A stretch of DNA of 64,000 bases from NCBI RefSeq assembly GCF_003386235.1, contig NZ_QRDZ01000003.1, positions 124,001 through 188,000 on the forward strand, given 5' to 3'. Position numbers and translations under genes: made by a program. Every line of letters starts with the position of its first letter. The first letter of the stretch is position 1. Origin of the DNA: Cohnella phaseoli. GTDB taxonomy: Bacteria > Bacillota > Bacilli > Paenibacillales > Paenibacillaceae. Shown here in pieces: positions 1-8,542 of this stretch. Under the pieces are notes generated by a model. It was not told where the DNA came from, searched no databases, and worked only from the letters and a program-made list of their open reading frames with translations.

Positions 1-177
1 CCGAAACGAAGCGGGGCCAAGGCGCATTTTTATTCTCTTGTCAGCGACGGAACGGACGAAGTGGCGTTTTCGCGCAATCGCGGCCGTTTTTTGCTTGAGC
101 AGGGTTATCCTTACAAGATCGACTACTGGGAGGACGGCTGTCGGACAGGGGATGCGGATTGGGAGGCGTGTTTATGA
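1..177 (+). CDS. XPB-like DNA repair helicase, C-terminal fragment
   Basis: An open frame enters from the left edge and ends at a TGA at 175-177, giving 58 residues. The visible tail includes HFYSLVSDGTDE and FLLEQGYPYKI. This fits the extreme C-terminus of bacterial XPB/SSL2-like superfamily 2 helicases, in the position where the last helicase strand is followed by a short tail. The catalytic motifs lie outside the window. The stop overlaps the ATG of the next gene (ATGA), which implies translational coupling to the helicase-associated protein. The identity is inferred from the tail and from the partner gene. Confidence 0.6.
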   Translation, partial: PKRSGAKAHFYSLVSDGTDEVAFSRNRGRFLLEQGYPYKIDYWEDGCRTGDADWEACL

Positions 178-2111
178 ACGTCGAGCAATCCGTAGCGAGG
201 CTCCCGGACGCGATGAAGCGCCTCATCGCTTCCGACCCCGCGGTCCAAGCGCTGCTGGAGCGGGGCAAAGATCTGGCGGAGGCGCTGTCCGACCCGGAAT
301 GGGCGACGGCTTGGCTGGATGGCTGCCTCGATGTTGCCCCGCTGTCCGTATTGAGGAGCGTGCTGTACAAATACGGAGCTAATCCGTTCGAGATAGAGCG
401 GATCGCGGCCGACGCGGAGGAGGAGTTCGGTTTGACCGGCGCCGAGGCGCGCGTCGCGGTCGCCAAGCTGCGCAGAAGCGGCGTAGTGTTCGCGGTTCGC
501 AAAAGCTGGGGAGATAGGCTTTTCTATATACCTGTAGACGCCGTTGCGTTGTGGCAGCCGCTTCTTCTGCCCGCGAATAATCGGGCGCTTACCTCGGAGG
601 AAGCTTGGGAGGTCGCGCAGAACGGAGGGGGTTACCGGCCGCCTCTGTCTTTAGCCTTGCTGTCCGCCTGGCACCGAGTTGCGAAGCAGCCGGTACTCCG
701 TACGGCTAAAGGAGCGCCTCAGCAGGCGGCGACCGCTCGGGTTGCGGCAGCGTTGCAGCTGGAACAGGCAGCGATGGAGCAGCTGCTTGCAGCTTATCCT
801 CATGTCGCTCAGCTCCCTTCGCAAGCGGCGTTCGCGTTTGATGTCGGGCTCGTCTGCGGGGTACTAACGGAGACTAACGGAGCGATCCGCATTTGCGAAG
901 AAGGGCTTGACGAATGGCTTCTTCTGCCGCTGTGCGAGGCCGAGCGAAGGTTACAGACACTGGTCATGACCCGATACTGCGCCTCGCGACCGGCTCTGCA
1001 TCTGACTTTCTCCGCGACGCTGGCGCTGGAAGCCGGCGGATGGAGTACTGTGGACCGCGTCGGCGAAGGGCAGGGCGAGGCCGAGGAGAGGCTGGCGTTG
1101 CTGGAAGCGCTTGGCTGCATTGAGCGCGGAACATGGCGGGGACAGACGGCAATCAGGCGACGCGCGGAGCCGGGAAGTTTGCCCGGGGCCGCGGAAGGGT
1201 ATTTTATCTTACAGCCGGATGGGGAAGTTCTCGTGCCTCCGGACGTCGGGATGCGAGCCCGCTGGAAGTTATCCGACATTGCCGAATTGGAGAAAGCGGA
1301 CGAGTTGTATGTATACCGGCTGACGCAGCGCTCCTGCGAGGATGCGTGCCGTTTGGGCTATTCGCTCGACAAAGCGCTGTTGGCTCTGGAGGAGGGCTCC
1401 GGCGCACCGGTTCCCCAGCCCGTTCGCGATGCGCTGCGCGATTGGTTCGCTTCGCTCGGCAGGACGGAGCTGGTCGAAGCGCTGGTGCTGCGCGCGGACA
1501 GCAAGGCGGTCGCCGACGCGATTGCCGCCGACGAGGGGCTGGCCGGGCTGATCGTGGAGAGGATCGGAGAACGGCATTTTCTGGTCGACGCAGGGGAAGG
1601 GAAGCAGATTCGCGCCAAGCTGCGCGCGGCAGGTTATCCGGCCGTGGATGTCGTCAGGACGGAGCGAGGAGCGCCAGGCGAGGCGCGGCATGGGGGCGAG
1701 CAAGCGGCAGGAGGGAACAAGGGCTGGCTGAGCGTCGGAACGGCATTGTCCGCCTTCGAGGCCGATAAAGGACTGCCTGGGGCCGACGAGCTGTTTCCCG
1801 GATTGGCGGATATTCCGGCCGCATGGATAACCAGGCCAAGGAAGTATCATCCTTCAACAAGCAAAGAGCTCATTCGGCGGGCGATCGATTGGCAGACGAC
1901 GGTTCGTCTGGAGCGCGATGGAGGGGCGCGGATTTTTGCGCCCCGCACCATGCGGGAGAGCGGGGCGTTATGGGTGGCCGAGGGAAGATGGCGTCCGGCG
2001 GACGGAAGCGTACCGAGCGGCGGGAGAACGGAGCCGGCTGCCGTCCGGGCGGAGGAAATCGCCGAGCTGATGATCGTTCTTCCTGATCTGGAAGAGCTTG
2101 AAACCGATTGA
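174..2111 (+). CDS. Helicase-associated protein (XPB/Ssl2-like Helicase_C_3 domain)
   Basis: A 645-residue protein. The central to C-terminal part (about 340-430) contains YFILQPDGEVLVPPDVG and a YRLTQRSCEDACRLGYSLD segment, the pattern of the helicase C-terminal domain 3 that accompanies XPB-type helicases. No Walker motif is seen, so it is probably an accessory subunit and not a motor. The start chosen is the ATG at 174, which overlaps the upstream stop and has GGGAGG at 161-166. An in-frame TTG at 159 is less likely. The overlap suggests that both proteins act together in DNA processing or repair. The biochemical role is unknown. Confidence 0.7.
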   Translation: MNVEQSVARLPDAMKRLIASDPAVQALLERGKDLAEALSDPEWATAWLDGCLDVAPLSVLRSVLYKYGANPFEIERIAADAEEEFGLTGAEARVAVAKLRRSGVVFAVRKSWGDRLFYIPVDAVALWQPLLLPANNRALTSEEAWEVAQNGGGYRPPLSLALLSAWHRVAKQPVLRTAKGAPQQAATARVAAALQLEQAAMEQLLAAYPHVAQLPSQAAFAFDVGLVCGVLTETNGAIRICEEGLDEWLLLPLCEAERRLQTLVMTRYCASRPALHLTFSATLALEAGGWSTVDRVGEGQGEAEERLALLEALGCIERGTWRGQTAIRRRAEPGSLPGAAEGYFILQPDGEVLVPPDVGMRARWKLSDIAELEKADELYVYRLTQRSCEDACRLGYSLDKALLALEEGSGAPVPQPVRDALRDWFASLGRTELVEALVLRADSKAVADAIAADEGLAGLIVERIGERHFLVDAGEGKQIRAKLRAAGYPAVDVVRTERGAPGEARHGGEQAAGGNKGWLSVGTALSAFEADKGLPGADELFPGLADIPAAWITRPRKYHPSTSKELIRRAIDWQTTVRLERDGGARIFAPRTMRESGALWVAEGRWRPADGSVPSGGRTEPAAVRAEEIAELMIVLPDLEELETD

Positions 2112-2177
2112 CCGATCAAGCTGATGTTGTGTTATGATAGTGAAGGTAGTACAAAGCCGAATGGTGAGGTGAGGCCG

Positions 2178-2663
2178 ATGGCCGGCATGACGCATACCCT
2201 CCCCGCGGCCGATTACGGCGCGACGGGGCCCGCCGATCTGGCGCTGCTTATGACCCGCGCCTACGAGCTGGGAGAGTCGCTGATCCGCTCCGCCTCCGCC
2301 GCGGAATACGCTTATTGGAAAGCGGAGGTTTCGCAGGACGCCGAGGCGCAGAGCTTACGGAAACAGTTCCTTAAGGCGAAGGAGAAGTTCGTCGAGTGCG
2401 AGCGGTTCGGAAAGTTCCATCCGGATTATAACGCCGCGTTGGAGCAAGTGTACGAAGTACAGCAGCGGCTGGATGAGGTGGAATCCGTGCGTAAATACAA
2501 AGCCGCGGAGAGCTCCTTGGACGAACTGCTGACCGATATATCCAGAACGCTGGCTTTTGCGGTGTCGCAGAGCATCAAGGTTCCGGACAATAACCCGAAT
2601 CCGAAAGCTTCGGGTTGCGGCAACGGGGGCAGCTGCTCCTGCGGAAGCGGCGGCTGCGGGTGA
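2178..2663 (+). CDS. ylbF: YlbF/YmcA family regulator with Cys-rich tail
   Basis: A 161-residue, mostly helical protein of the YlbF/YmcA family. In B. subtilis YlbF (RicF) works with YmcA and YaaT in a complex that binds iron-sulfur clusters and affects RNase Y-dependent mRNA maturation, competence, biofilm formation and sporulation. The C-terminus here ends in a glycine/cysteine cluster (CGNGGSCSCGSGGCG), suited to metal or Fe-S binding. The start is the ATG at 2178 with GAGGTGAGG at 2165-2173; an upstream in-frame TTG at 2124 lacks support. ylbG follows after 39 bp. The family assignment is firm; the Fe-S role is taken from the family. Confidence 0.85.
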   Translation: MAGMTHTLPAADYGATGPADLALLMTRAYELGESLIRSASAAEYAYWKAEVSQDAEAQSLRKQFLKAKEKFVECERFGKFHPDYNAALEQVYEVQQRLDEVESVRKYKAAESSLDELLTDISRTLAFAVSQSIKVPDNNPNPKASGCGNGGSCSCGSGGCG

Positions 2664-2702
2664 CGGATTTGCAGTTCAGACCAGTTCAGACGGAGGTTGG
2701 AC

Positions 2703-2966
2703 ATGTTTGCCGAACGGACAGGATACATCGTATGGTTTAGCGATTCGAAGGCGGCCAGAGGCTTGGACAAGTACGGCACGCTCCACTACTTGTCCCGCAA
2801 AATGCACTACGCCGTCATGTATATGAACTCTGAAGTGGCGGAGGAGACGGTTCGCAACCTGCAGCGTCTGCCCTTCGTCCGCAAGGTGGAGCGATCCTAC
2901 CGCAACGAGATCAAAACCGAGTACGAGAAAAACGTGCCGGACAAAACGCGCTTTTACGGTCTGTAA
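2703..2966 (+). CDS. ylbG: YlbG family protein (DUF2129)
   Basis: An 87-residue protein of the YlbG/UPF0298 family, recognised from the N-terminal RTGYIVWFSDSKAARGLDKYG and the segment LPFVRKVERSYR before a charged tail. The molecular function is not established. It is almost always next to ylbF, as here, so the two are likely co-transcribed. The ATG at 2703 has CGGAGG six bases upstream; the in-frame TTG at 2697 overlaps that ribosome-binding site and is disfavoured. A hairpin terminator follows at 3002. In B. subtilis the next genes are rsmD and coaD; here these are 60 kb downstream. Confidence 0.85.
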   Translation: MFAERTGYIVWFSDSKAARGLDKYGTLHYLSRKMHYAVMYMNSEVAEETVRNLQRLPFVRKVERSYRNEIKTEYEKNVPDKTRFYGL

Positions 2967-3001
2967 GTCGGGAACCGACTCAATCGAACGGCGTTGCGTA
3001 T

Positions 3002-3046
3002 AAGAGGGACGGTCCTCGACAGCGAGGCAGTCCCTCTTTCATTTTG
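3002..3046 (+). terminator. Terminator after ylbG
   Basis: AAGAGGGAC at 3002-3010 pairs with GTCCCTCTT at 3030-3038. The inner CCTCG (3014-3018) and CGAGG (3023-3027) extend the stem. The following T-run is interrupted (TTTCATTTT), so termination may be moderate. Confidence 0.7.
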
Positions 3047-3077
3047 TCCCGATATTGGAATTTGTGCAAGATTGCAA

Positions 3078-3107
3078 TTGACGCATTGCGAATGGGTCTA
3101 TTAAACT
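3078..3107 (+). promoter_or_regulatory. Possible sigma-A promoter for the ABC operon
   Basis: TTGACG at 3078-3083 and TAAACT at 3102-3107 are separated by 18 bp, about 85 bp before the lipoprotein start. No T-box or other leader RNA was recognised in the 226-bp gap. Confidence 0.4.
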
Positions 3108-3191
3108 AGTATCAATTCTTTTTATCGCTGTAATTAGGAACAGCATCAATGCTTTCCGGCAGCTGGGAAAAAATAAACAAAAAAAGGGGTA

Positions 3192-4205
3192 ATGAAGTTG
3201 AAGAAGAAATTGTTAACGACTGTCATGCTCTCCACGGCTGCACTGTTAGCGCTTGCAGGCTGCGGCGACAAGGAATCCGGTTCAGGCTCCGCGAGCTACA
3301 AAATCGCCATCTCGCAAATCGTCGAGCATCCGTCGCTTGACGCGACCAAAGAAGGTTTCCTTAAGGCGCTTGAGGATGCCGGCATCAAGGAAGGCGACAA
3401 TCTCAAGGTCGACCTGAATATCGCCCAAGGAGATTCGACGAACAATCTGTCAATCGCCCAGAAGATCGCCTCCGACAAGTACGATCTGGCGCTTGGCATC
3501 GCAACGCCGTCCGCGCTGTCGCTCGCTCAGAACGTTAAGGACTTCCCGGTTCTGTTCGCGGCGGTAACGGACCCTCTTGCCGATAAAGTCGTCAGCAGCT
3601 TGGAGAAGCCCGGTGCTAACGTTACCGGCGCGTCCGACACGAATCCGGAAGCGATCGTCCAACTCATGGATTTCATCGCCTCCGAATTCCCTAATGTCAA
3701 GAATGTCGGCATCGTCATCAACGAAGGCGAATCCAACGCCGTCATCATGGCGAACAAAGCCGAAGAAGCGCTCTCCGGGCACGGCATCAAGCTGGTGAGA
3801 GCGGCAGCGACGACTTCCTCCGAAGTTAAGCAAGCCGCCGAGTCTCTTGTCGGACGCGCGGATGCGATCTATATCACGCTTGACAATACGGTAGTTACCG
3901 CAGCGGACTCCATCATTCAGGTAGCTAACGACAATAAGCTTCCGTTCTTCTCCAGCGACCGCGATACGGTCGAGAAGGGCGCGTTCGCGACGGTCGGCTT
4001 CAAATACTTCGATCACGGTTACCAGGTCGGCCAGATGGCGGTCGAAATTTTGAAAAACGGCAAGAAGCCTGCCGACATGCCGGTATCCGTGCCGGACAAG
4101 CTGGACTTGATCTTGAACCTGAAGGCGGCCGAGGCGCAGGGCATTACCGTCACGGACGCAATGAAGGATAAAGTCAAGGACAAGGAAAACAATATTATCC
4201 AGTAA
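3192..4205 (+). CDS. ABC transporter substrate-binding lipoprotein, TrpX type
   Basis: A 337-residue extracellular lipoprotein. It has a short lysine-rich N-terminus, a hydrophobic stretch and the lipobox LAGC, with the lipidated cysteine near residue 24. The rest matches the ABC_sub_bind family (PF04392-like), with segments such as IAISQIVEHPSLDATKEGF, DLALGIATPSAL and FAAVTDPLADKVV. Members with this three-gene arrangement include TrpX-type aromatic amino acid binders in streptococci, but the ligand here cannot be read from sequence. The ATG has AAAGGGG just upstream. Permease and ATPase genes follow in the same direction. Confidence 0.85.
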   Translation: MKLKKKLLTTVMLSTAALLALAGCGDKESGSGSASYKIAISQIVEHPSLDATKEGFLKALEDAGIKEGDNLKVDLNIAQGDSTNNLSIAQKIASDKYDLALGIATPSALSLAQNVKDFPVLFAAVTDPLADKVVSSLEKPGANVTGASDTNPEAIVQLMDFIASEFPNVKNVGIVINEGESNAVIMANKAEEALSGHGIKLVRAAATTSSEVKQAAESLVGRADAIYITLDNTVVTAADSIIQVANDNKLPFFSSDRDTVEKGAFATVGFKYFDHGYQVGQMAVEILKNGKKPADMPVSVPDKLDLILNLKAAEAQGITVTDAMKDKVKDKENNIIQ

Positions 4206-4268
4206 ACAGCTTCAATGGGGTGGACGGCTCCCGTCGTTCGCCCCATTGGTCTGTGAGGAGGCTTAACG

Positions 4269-5195
4269 ATGATTGAATCGATCTACGGAGCCGTAGCGCT
4301 GGGCCTGCTGTACGCTTTGATGGCGCTTGGGGTCTACATCACGTTCCGCATCTTGGATTTCCCCGACCTGACCGTCGACGGCAGCTTTGCGACGGGAGGA
4401 GGGATCGCCGCGATCATGATCTCGATGGGCTATCACCCTGCGCTTGCCACATTGGCCGCATTCGGAGGCGGGCTTCTTGCGGGAGTCTGCACCGGACTGC
4501 TTCACACGAAAGGCAAAGTAAACGGGCTGCTAGCCGGCATTCTGATGATGATTGCGCTCCACTCCATCAACATTCGGATTATGGGACGCCCGAATGTGTC
4601 CATCGTCAATACGGATACGCTGATTTCTTCGATCGTGAAGCCTGTCGGTCTGTTTATTCTTATCATGGGGATCGCGGTGCTGCTCATTAAGCTGCTGCTC
4701 GACGCTTTCCTGCATACGGATTTGGGGCTTGCGCTCAGAGCGACGGGAGACAACGAGCGGATGATTCGCAGCTTTGGGGCGAATACGGACGGCACGAAAA
4801 TATTGGGCGTCAGCCTCTCGAACGGCCTTGTCGCATTGTCCGGCGCGCTTATCGCCCAGCAAGGCGGCTTTGCGGATGTTACGATGGGCGTGGGGATGAT
4901 CGTGATCGGACTTGCTTCGGTTATCATCGGCGAAGCAATCTTCGGCGCGAGATCGGTGTTCATGGCGACATTGGCCGTCGTAATCGGCGCTATCATTTAC
5001 CGGATCGTCATCGCCATAGCGCTGCGCGTCGAACTGTTCGAGGCGTCCGATCTTAAACTGGTTACGGCGCTGATCGTTATCTTCGCGCTCGTCGTTCCGT
5101 ACGTGCGCCGGGTAATGAAGCAGCGCAGCGTCGCCAAGAAACGCTCCGAGGAGCTGCTGGCGGCGATCGCTCCAGGCAAAGGAGGCAAAGCCTGA
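4269..5195 (+). CDS. ABC transporter permease, TrpY/BPD_transp_2 type
   Basis: A 308-residue integral membrane protein with about eight to nine hydrophobic segments and a basic C-terminal tail. Motifs such as DLTVDGSFATGGGIAA near residue 35 and GLALRATGDNERMIRSFG near 160 are typical of permeases of the BPD_transp_2 class that pair with ABC_sub_bind lipoproteins. It lies 63 bp after the binding protein with GAGGAGG upstream of its ATG. Its TGA shares one base with the ATG of the ATPase gene, so the two subunits are coupled. Confidence 0.85.
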   Translation: MIESIYGAVALGLLYALMALGVYITFRILDFPDLTVDGSFATGGGIAAIMISMGYHPALATLAAFGGGLLAGVCTGLLHTKGKVNGLLAGILMMIALHSINIRIMGRPNVSIVNTDTLISSIVKPVGLFILIMGIAVLLIKLLLDAFLHTDLGLALRATGDNERMIRSFGANTDGTKILGVSLSNGLVALSGALIAQQGGFADVTMGVGMIVIGLASVIIGEAIFGARSVFMATLAVVIGAIIYRIVIAIALRVELFEASDLKLVTALIVIFALVVPYVRRVMKQRSVAKKRSEELLAAIAPGKGGKA

Positions 5196-5989
5196 TGCTC
5201 GACGTAACGAACGTGTCCAAGCTGTTTAATCCGGGGACTCCCGATGAGAAAATAGCGCTTATGAACGCCAATCTCCAAATCGAGGCCGGAGACTTCATCA
5301 CTGTAATCGGCAGTAACGGAGCGGGCAAGTCGACGCTGATGAATCTGATCTCGGGCGTCATGAAGCCGGACATCGGCCAAATCAGAATCGACGGCACCGA
5401 GGTGCAGGGATTGGCCGAGTACAAGAGAAGCCGTTGGATCGGAAGAGTGTTTCAGGATCCGATGGCCGGCACCGCACCTCGGATGACCATTGAAGAGAAT
5501 CTGACGATGGCCTATAAACGCGGTCAATCGCGCGGATTGGGCTGGGGAGCGACGGCTGCGAAAAGAAAGCTGTTCCGCGAGCAGCTCTCCCGACTTGGGA
5601 TCGGACTGGAAAACCGCATGAGCGCCAGAGTCGGCTTGCTGTCCGGCGGCGAGCGTCAAGCGCTTAGCTTGCTGATGGCAACGTTTACGAAGCCGCAGAT
5701 TTTGCTGCTCGACGAGCATACGGCTGCGCTTGATCCGGCCAGAGCCGAGTTGATCACGCGGCTGACGGAGGAAATCGTGCGCGACATGAAGCTGACGACG
5801 CTGATGGTCACCCATAACATGGAACAGGCGATTCGCCTCGGCAACCGTCTGATCATGATGGACAAGGGGCGCATTATTCTAGATGTTCCCGCAGAGCGCA
5901 AAATAAACTTGACGGTCTCCCAACTGCTGGGGGAATTCGAGAGAATCAGCGGTCATCAGCTTTCCGACGACCGCATCGTATTAGGCTGA
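5195..5989 (+). CDS. ABC transporter ATPase, TrpZ type
   Basis: A 264-residue nucleotide-binding subunit. The Walker A is GSNGAGKST (about residue 38), the signature is LLSGGERQALSL (about 149), and the Walker B is QILLLDEHTAALDP (about 168), with the switch histidine in MVTHNM. It overlaps the permease stop by one base (TGATG) and is the last gene of the transporter operon, before the terminator at 5999. The substrate follows the lipoprotein and is unassigned. Confidence 0.9.
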   Translation: MLDVTNVSKLFNPGTPDEKIALMNANLQIEAGDFITVIGSNGAGKSTLMNLISGVMKPDIGQIRIDGTEVQGLAEYKRSRWIGRVFQDPMAGTAPRMTIEENLTMAYKRGQSRGLGWGATAAKRKLFREQLSRLGIGLENRMSARVGLLSGGERQALSLLMATFTKPQILLLDEHTAALDPARAELITRLTEEIVRDMKLTTLMVTHNMEQAIRLGNRLIMMDKGRIILDVPAERKINLTVSQLLGEFERISGHQLSDDRIVLG

Positions 5990-5998
5990 ATGAGGCAG

Positions 5999-6042
5999 TC
6001 CCGAGTCGTCTGCGGATGACTCGGGAGGCCTGTTATTTTTTA
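5999..6042 (+). terminator. Terminator of ABC operon
   Basis: TCCCGAGTC (5999-6007) pairs with GACTCGGGA (6018-6026) around a ten-base loop. A T-rich tract follows from 6031. Confidence 0.85.
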
Positions 6043-6079
6043 TATATGGGAAAATTTCCTATATGAACCTATTTAATTG

Positions 6080-6109
6080 TTGAACCTTAGGGAACAGATG
6101 CTGTAGAAT
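6080..6109 (+). promoter_or_regulatory. Possible promoter of the 145-aa protein gene
   Basis: TTGAAC at 6080-6085 and TAGAAT at 6104-6109 are 18 bp apart. Just downstream is the perfect palindrome TTCCTAGGAA (6118-6127), which could be an operator. This is pattern evidence only. Confidence 0.4.
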
Positions 6110-6180
6110 GTACTTAAGTTCCTAGGAATATAGGGCGGTAATGATTCAGAAGACCTATAATCGGGAAGGGGGATAGCCCG

Positions 6181-6618
6181 GTGAAGGATAAGCATACGGA
6201 GCGTTGGAGCACATACGAGCCTTTCCATATCGTTCTTGGGGACAAGAAAGTGTGCGACATCATTATTACCAATCACGCTCGCACCCGCTGGTCGGACCGT
6301 GTGGAGCAGGAGAAGACGGGTTATTCCGACATTGCCGAATTTATGTGGCAATGCTTGAAGGACGGGCGTGTCGTGTCCTACTACCGGAATGAGCAGGACG
6401 TCTATACGATCGACGACGATCTTGTTTTTGTCGCCGAATTTTCCGTGAGCGAGACGGATACGGATCTGCTTGGAAATCCCCTTCACAAGATGATCGTCGT
6501 CACGTTCCTCGGAAGAATGTCGGAGACGATGGAGCTTCGGGATCTGAAAACGTATTATTCGTGGTTGCGCCATTCCAGGCGCATGACTTTAATCAAAAAT
6601 AATCGCAAACGCCGCTAA
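6181..6618 (+). CDS. Conserved hypothetical protein (145 aa)
   Basis: A GTG-initiated 145-residue soluble protein with no signal peptide or membrane segment. The middle (ITNHARTRWSDRVEQ, then DDDLVFVAEFSVS and MIVVTFLGRMSE) resembles a compact alpha/beta domain of unknown type, and the C-terminus is strongly basic (WLRHSRRMTLIKNNRKRR). The start is supported by GGGAAGGGGG about eight bases upstream. It is monocistronic, with a candidate promoter before it and a strong terminator after it. I do not recognise the family, so no function is offered. Confidence 0.65.
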   Translation: MKDKHTERWSTYEPFHIVLGDKKVCDIIITNHARTRWSDRVEQEKTGYSDIAEFMWQCLKDGRVVSYYRNEQDVYTIDDDLVFVAEFSVSETDTDLLGNPLHKMIVVTFLGRMSETMELRDLKTYYSWLRHSRRMTLIKNNRKRR

Positions 6619-6619
6619 A

Positions 6620-6652
6620 CGGCCGGGCTGGAGGAGCACCTCCGCCCGGCCG
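6620..6652 (+). terminator. Strong hairpin terminator
   Basis: CGGCCGGGC (6620-6628) pairs with GCCCGGCCG (6644-6652). The inner GGAGG/CCTCC can extend the stem. The T-tract is short (TTCGTATT). Confidence 0.7.
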
Positions 6653-6707
6653 TTCGTATTCTGTGGTATAATGCGATAGAAACCTACGGACGGGAAGGCG
6701 GAAACAA

Positions 6708-7610
6708 ATGGCGTTGAACGTGCACCAACTTCATATTTTTTACACCGTTGCGGACAGGGGCAGCTTCTCCGCGGCCGCGCAAACGCTGCATATGACGCAG
6801 CCTGCCGTAACGATGCAGGTGCAGGCGCTTGAAGAACGTTTTGGAACTAAGCTGCTTAACCGAACGACGAAGCGTCTGGATTTGACGGAGGCGGGCCATC
6901 GTCTGCTGCCGCAAGCCCGCAAAGCGGTGGAGCTGATGCGGGATACCGACGAAATGATGACGCAATATATCGAAGAGCTGAAGGGACGGCTGCAGTTCGC
7001 GGCCAGCTTGACGATCGGCGAATATGTGCTGCCGCGTCTGCTCGGCAGTTTTCTGCGCCGGTTCCCGGAAATCTCCGTCGATATGAAGGTCATGAATACG
7101 ACCGAGATTATCGAAGCGGTGGCGCATCAGGGACTGGATTTCGGCATTATTGAAGCGCCCTGCGACGTTCCCGGCTTTGACGCTCAGGCGGTCATGAACG
7201 ACGAACTGCTGCTGATCGCCCCAGCAGACCATCCGTTCGCCTCTAGGGAACAGGTATCGTTGGAGGAGGCAATCGGCGAGCCGCTAGTGCTGCGAGAGAA
7301 AGGCTCCGGAACGAGGCAGATTATGGAGGAAGAGCTGCAGCGGCATGGCATCACCGAGAAACAGCTGCGAGTCGTCAGCGAATTCGGCAGCACTGGAGCG
7401 GTCAAATCGGCGGTGGAGGCCGGGCTTGGCTTGTCGCTGCTATCCGTCTGGACGATTAAGCACGAGCTTGCGCTCGGCTTGCTGAAGCCGGTAAGAATAT
7501 CGGGCGTCAGCTTCCGGCGACAGTTTTATTCGGTGCGGCTGCGTTCGTCGCTGCTGCCAATCCCGGCTGTCGCCCTGCTAGGCGAGTTAAAGGAGCTGTC
7601 CCATGATTAG
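6708..7610 (+). CDS. LysR family transcriptional regulator
   Basis: A 300-residue LysR-type regulator. The N-terminal winged helix covers residues 1-60 (LHIFYTVADRGSFSAAAQTL, MTQPAVTMQVQALEE). A linker helix and a periplasmic-binding-like effector domain with the usual LysR features follow (FGIIEAPCDVPGF, LVLREKGSGTRQ, VEAGLGLSLLS). The GSGTR segment is typical of the CysL/YeiE-like branch that senses small anions or related ligands, but the ligand is not known here. A TATAAT lies at 6667-6672. The 3' end overlaps the next gene by eight bases, so regulator and PHP hydrolase form one operon. Confidence 0.9.
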   Translation: MALNVHQLHIFYTVADRGSFSAAAQTLHMTQPAVTMQVQALEERFGTKLLNRTTKRLDLTEAGHRLLPQARKAVELMRDTDEMMTQYIEELKGRLQFAASLTIGEYVLPRLLGSFLRRFPEISVDMKVMNTTEIIEAVAHQGLDFGIIEAPCDVPGFDAQAVMNDELLLIAPADHPFASREQVSLEEAIGEPLVLREKGSGTRQIMEEELQRHGITEKQLRVVSEFGSTGAVKSAVEAGLGLSLLSVWTIKHELALGLLKPVRISGVSFRRQFYSVRLRSSLLPIPAVALLGELKELSHD

Positions 7611-8442
7611 GCGCGCGGATTTGCATACTCACACGACGGCTTCGGACGGCCTGTACGCTCCGGCGGATAACGTTCGGATGGCGAAGGAAGCGGGCCTATA
7701 CGCAGTGGCAATTACCGATCACGATACGGTCGCGGGGGTTGCCGAAGCGCTGCGGGCCGGACGGGAGCTGGGCATCGTTGTCGTGCCCGGAGTCGAGCTG
7801 AGCACGGTGGCGAACGACAGAGACATTCACGTGCTGGGCTACGGCTTCTCCCTGAACGACACGAAATGGCTGACCAGGCTGGAGGAGCTGAGGGAAGGCA
7901 GAAACCGCCGGAACGAACGCATATTGGCCAATCTGAGCAGGCATGGCATGCCGATCACTCCGGAGGAGCTTGCCGCCGCTGCCGGGAAGTCCACTCGTAA
8001 GGACAAGTCGGTTGGAAGACCGCATATCGCGCAGGCGATGGTCGATAAAAATTACGTATCCGACCTGAGGGAGGCATTCGACCTGTGGCTCGCGGAAGGC
8101 AGGCCGGCCTACGAGCGTCAGGAACGCGCATCCTCGCAGGAGGCGATCGGCTGGATTCACGAAGCGGGAGGAAAAGCCGTCATTGCCCATCCGGGGATCT
8201 ATGGAGACGACGATCTGGTGCTGTCGCTGCTGGAGCGGGGAGCCGACGGTCTGGAAGCCTACCATTCGGATCACGCTCCGGAGCAGGAGCGGCGCTATGC
8301 GGAATGGGCGGCGACGCGCGGCAAGCTGGCGACCGGCGGCTCGGACTTCCACGGCGTTAAGGATGGGAAAGTCTACCACGGTCCAATCGGCAATCGCAGC
8401 GTGGACGCAGACGTTCTGGAGCTGCTTCAATCGGAGGTTTGA
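7603..8442 (+). CDS. PHP domain phosphoesterase (YciV/TrpH-like)
   Basis: A 279-residue metal-dependent phosphoesterase of the PHP superfamily. The first metal motif DLHTHTTASDG is at residues 6-16 and ITDHDTVAGV near 38; later ligands are in GKAVIAHPGIY (about 190) and GGSDFHG (about 246). Relatives include the 3',5'-nucleoside bisphosphate phosphatase/5'-3' exonuclease YciV (RNase AM), so a role in RNA end trimming or pAp hydrolysis is plausible. It overlaps the LysR gene by eight bases. A bidirectional terminator separates it from rqcH on the opposite strand. Confidence 0.85.
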   Translation: MIRRADLHTHTTASDGLYAPADNVRMAKEAGLYAVAITDHDTVAGVAEALRAGRELGIVVVPGVELSTVANDRDIHVLGYGFSLNDTKWLTRLEELREGRNRRNERILANLSRHGMPITPEELAAAAGKSTRKDKSVGRPHIAQAMVDKNYVSDLREAFDLWLAEGRPAYERQERASSQEAIGWIHEAGGKAVIAHPGIYGDDDLVLSLLERGADGLEAYHSDHAPEQERRYAEWAATRGKLATGGSDFHGVKDGKVYHGPIGNRSVDADVLELLQSEV

Positions 8443-8455
8443 CAAGTAACACAGT

Positions 8456-8508
8456 AAAAAGACGACAATCGCCCGAGCTTAGCAGGCTCCGGAGATTGCC
8501 GTCTTTTT
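8456..8508. terminator. Bidirectional terminator between PHP gene and rqcH
   Basis: AAAAAGACGACAATC (8456-8470) pairs with GATTGCCGTCTTTTT (8494-8508) with one mismatch. A-runs and T-runs on both sides allow use from both strands, which suits the convergent genes. Confidence 0.85.
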
Positions 8509-8542
8509 ATTTGCATATCGTGCGGTAATAGATCAGCCGTAG

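Noticed and set aside
3047..3191. T-box leader for the TrpXYZ-type transporter
   Set aside because: No T-box core or specifier stem pattern was found in the short leader.
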